DNA from: Marisediminitalea lipolytica
Lineage (GTDB): Bacteria; Pseudomonadota; Gammaproteobacteria; Enterobacterales; Alteromonadaceae
Direction: 5' to 3'
Length of the DNA stretch: 64,000 bases
Assembly (NCBI RefSeq): GCF_001758465.1
Contig: NZ_MJIC01000014.1
Span: 403,986-467,985, forward strand
Positions 63,210 to 64,000 of the stretch are shown piece by piece. The notes beneath the pieces were generated by a model. It had not been told where the DNA came from. It did no database searches and was given only the letters and a program-made list of their open reading frames with translations. Each line of letters starts with the position of its first letter. Positions within the stretch are counted from its first letter, which is position 1. Made by a program: the position numbers and the translations under genes.

Positions 63210-64000
63210 ATGTGCGAAAAACATCAACACCAGTCTGCGGCAATTGCAGATAATCATGAGGGGCACGATGCCTCTCGTCGTAAATTTATTCACGCTACTT
63301 CTGCCGTTGGGGCAGGGGTGATGCTCTCTGGACTGGTGCCTTCACTGGCAACTGCTGCGCCGCTGGCTCCTAAACCAGGCGAGAACATCAAATCTAAAGG
63401 TTATGCTGCTTTTGATGATTCAGGTTTTTTAAAGCCCTGGGAATTTGAGCGTCGCCCGGTTGGCGACGATGACATTTTAATCGACATTAAATTTGCCAGT
63501 ATCTGCCATTCTGATATTCACCAGATGAAAGGTCACTGGGCTCCGCAGCAATATCCGCAGGTGCCGGGTCACGAGATTGTCGGTGTAGTGGCGGCAGTGG
63601 GTAAAAACGTCACCAAATTTAAAGTGGGCGATCGGGCCGGCGTTGGTTGCATGGTAGATGGCTGCGCAGATTGTGATACCAGCACCAGTCGTGGTGAGCA
63701 ATACAGCCCGCAAACTAAATTTACTTACGGCCACCCTGATGATCGCTCACCAACAGGCATTACCCAGGGCGGTTATGCAACTAATATTGTGGTTCGTGAC
63801 CACTTTGCGGTGCATATTCCGGAAGCGATCAGCTTTGAAGAAGCCGCACCTCTGTTGTGCGCTGGCGTAACTACCTATTCACCACTGCTTAAATTTAATC
63901 TTAAAAAAGGTGACAAAGTAGGCGTAGCGGGTATCGGCGGTTTAGGCCACCTGGCAGTAAAACTGGCGGTTTCTAAAGGCGCAGAGGTTTACGCTTTTAC
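63210..64000 (+). CDS. Tat-exported zinc alcohol dehydrogenase (partial, runs off window)
   Basis: At least 263 residues, open at the window end, from the ATG at 63210 after AGGGGTTTCCT. The N-terminus carries a twin-arginine signal: SRRKFIHAT (about 22-30), a hydrophobic stretch and an AXA site near ATAAP. The rest is a YahK-type medium-chain dehydrogenase: catalytic zinc ligands in SICHSD, PGHEIVG and LLCAGVTTY; coenzyme site GIGGLGHLAV. The structural zinc lobe reads GCADCDTSTSRGEQYS, keeping two of the usual four cysteines. An NAD(P)-type enzyme outside the cytosol is odd. Confidence 0.85.
   Translation, partial: MCEKHQHQSAAIADNHEGHDASRRKFIHATSAVGAGVMLSGLVPSLATAAPLAPKPGENIKSKGYAAFDDSGFLKPWEFERRPVGDDDILIDIKFASICHSDIHQMKGHWAPQQYPQVPGHEIVGVVAAVGKNVTKFKVGDRAGVGCMVDGCADCDTSTSRGEQYSPQTKFTYGHPDDRSPTGITQGGYATNIVVRDHFAVHIPEAISFEEAAPLLCAGVTTYSPLLKFNLKKGDKVGVAGIGGLGHLAVKLAVSKGAEVYAF

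Overview
The window looks like a chromosomal segment of a marine gammaproteobacterium of the order Alteromonadales, most likely family Alteromonadaceae. This is inferred from the conserved fau / 6S RNA / ygfB-pepP-ubiH-ubiI neighbourhood with serA and rpiA close by, the gcvTHP operon, a class I adenylate cyclase-like protein, a TonB-receptor / 'tryptophan halogenase' / GH97 carbohydrate locus, and many c-di-GMP and histidine-kinase sensor proteins. No rRNA, tRNA, CRISPR array, prophage or intact insertion sequence was seen.

Layout. 1-1200: intergenic repeats of about 248 bp, interrupted by a highly structured element (copy A). 1.2-4.9 kb: SIMPL-domain protein, DUF1289 protein, HDOD protein and two tandem DUF481 outer-membrane proteins. 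4.9-5.8 kb: a second repeat field holding inverted copy B of the structured element. 5.8-10.75 kb (minus strand): serA, rpiA, fau, a nucleoside hydrolase and a ribokinase, then 6S RNA. 11-15.3 kb (plus): ygfB, pepP, ubiH, ubiI, followed by two exported M24 peptidases. 18.1-18.3 kb: a 54-residue double-glycine-leader peptide gene, then a hybrid histidine kinase and a LysR regulator. 22.3-26.8 kb: gcvTHP. 27-29.2 kb: TPR-GGDEF protein. 29.3-37.6 kb: an aromatic/aldehyde-type catabolic island with a sigma-54 activator, OmpW, aldehyde dehydrogenase, DUF2306-like membrane protein, MarR regulator, and a VanB-like reductase with a Rieske oxygenase. 37.9-42.5 kb: PAS-GGDEF-EAL protein, remnants of a second vanAB-like pair, a PAS histidine kinase and a small membrane protein resembling CrtO acyltransferases. 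42.5-51.6 kb: an alpha-glucan utilisation locus (LacI, GH97, FAD halogenase-like, TPR/2OG-Fe oxygenase, TonB receptor). 52-64 kb: a divergent adenosylhomocysteinase-like protein, a frameshifted small exported protein, a class I adenylate cyclase-like protein, a TonB-receptor remnant, nitrilase, GNAT and SnoaL-like proteins, a CHASE hybrid kinase, a DUF4382 lipoprotein, a cupin, and a Tat-exported alcohol dehydrogenase that runs off the end.

How genes work together. Nucleoside hydrolase, ribokinase and RpiA form a nucleoside-to-pentose-phosphate path. PepP, UbiH and UbiI are the conserved proline-peptidase/ubiquinone block. The LacI/GH97/TonB genes share two kinds of palindrome in their promoters, which points to one regulon. 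The reductase and Rieske oxygenase form a two-component aromatic oxygenase facing a MarR repressor.

Most unusual items: (1) the ~217-bp structured element present twice in opposite orientation, with several compensatory base changes between copies; (2) the unlisted double-glycine peptide; (3) the adenosylhomocysteinase-like protein that appears to lack the catalytic Lys/Asp pair; (4) three gene remnants left by internal deletions (vanA-like, vanB-like, TonB receptor); (5) a Tat-targeted zinc alcohol dehydrogenase that has lost half of its structural-zinc cysteines. All functional calls come from reading motifs; no database search was run.
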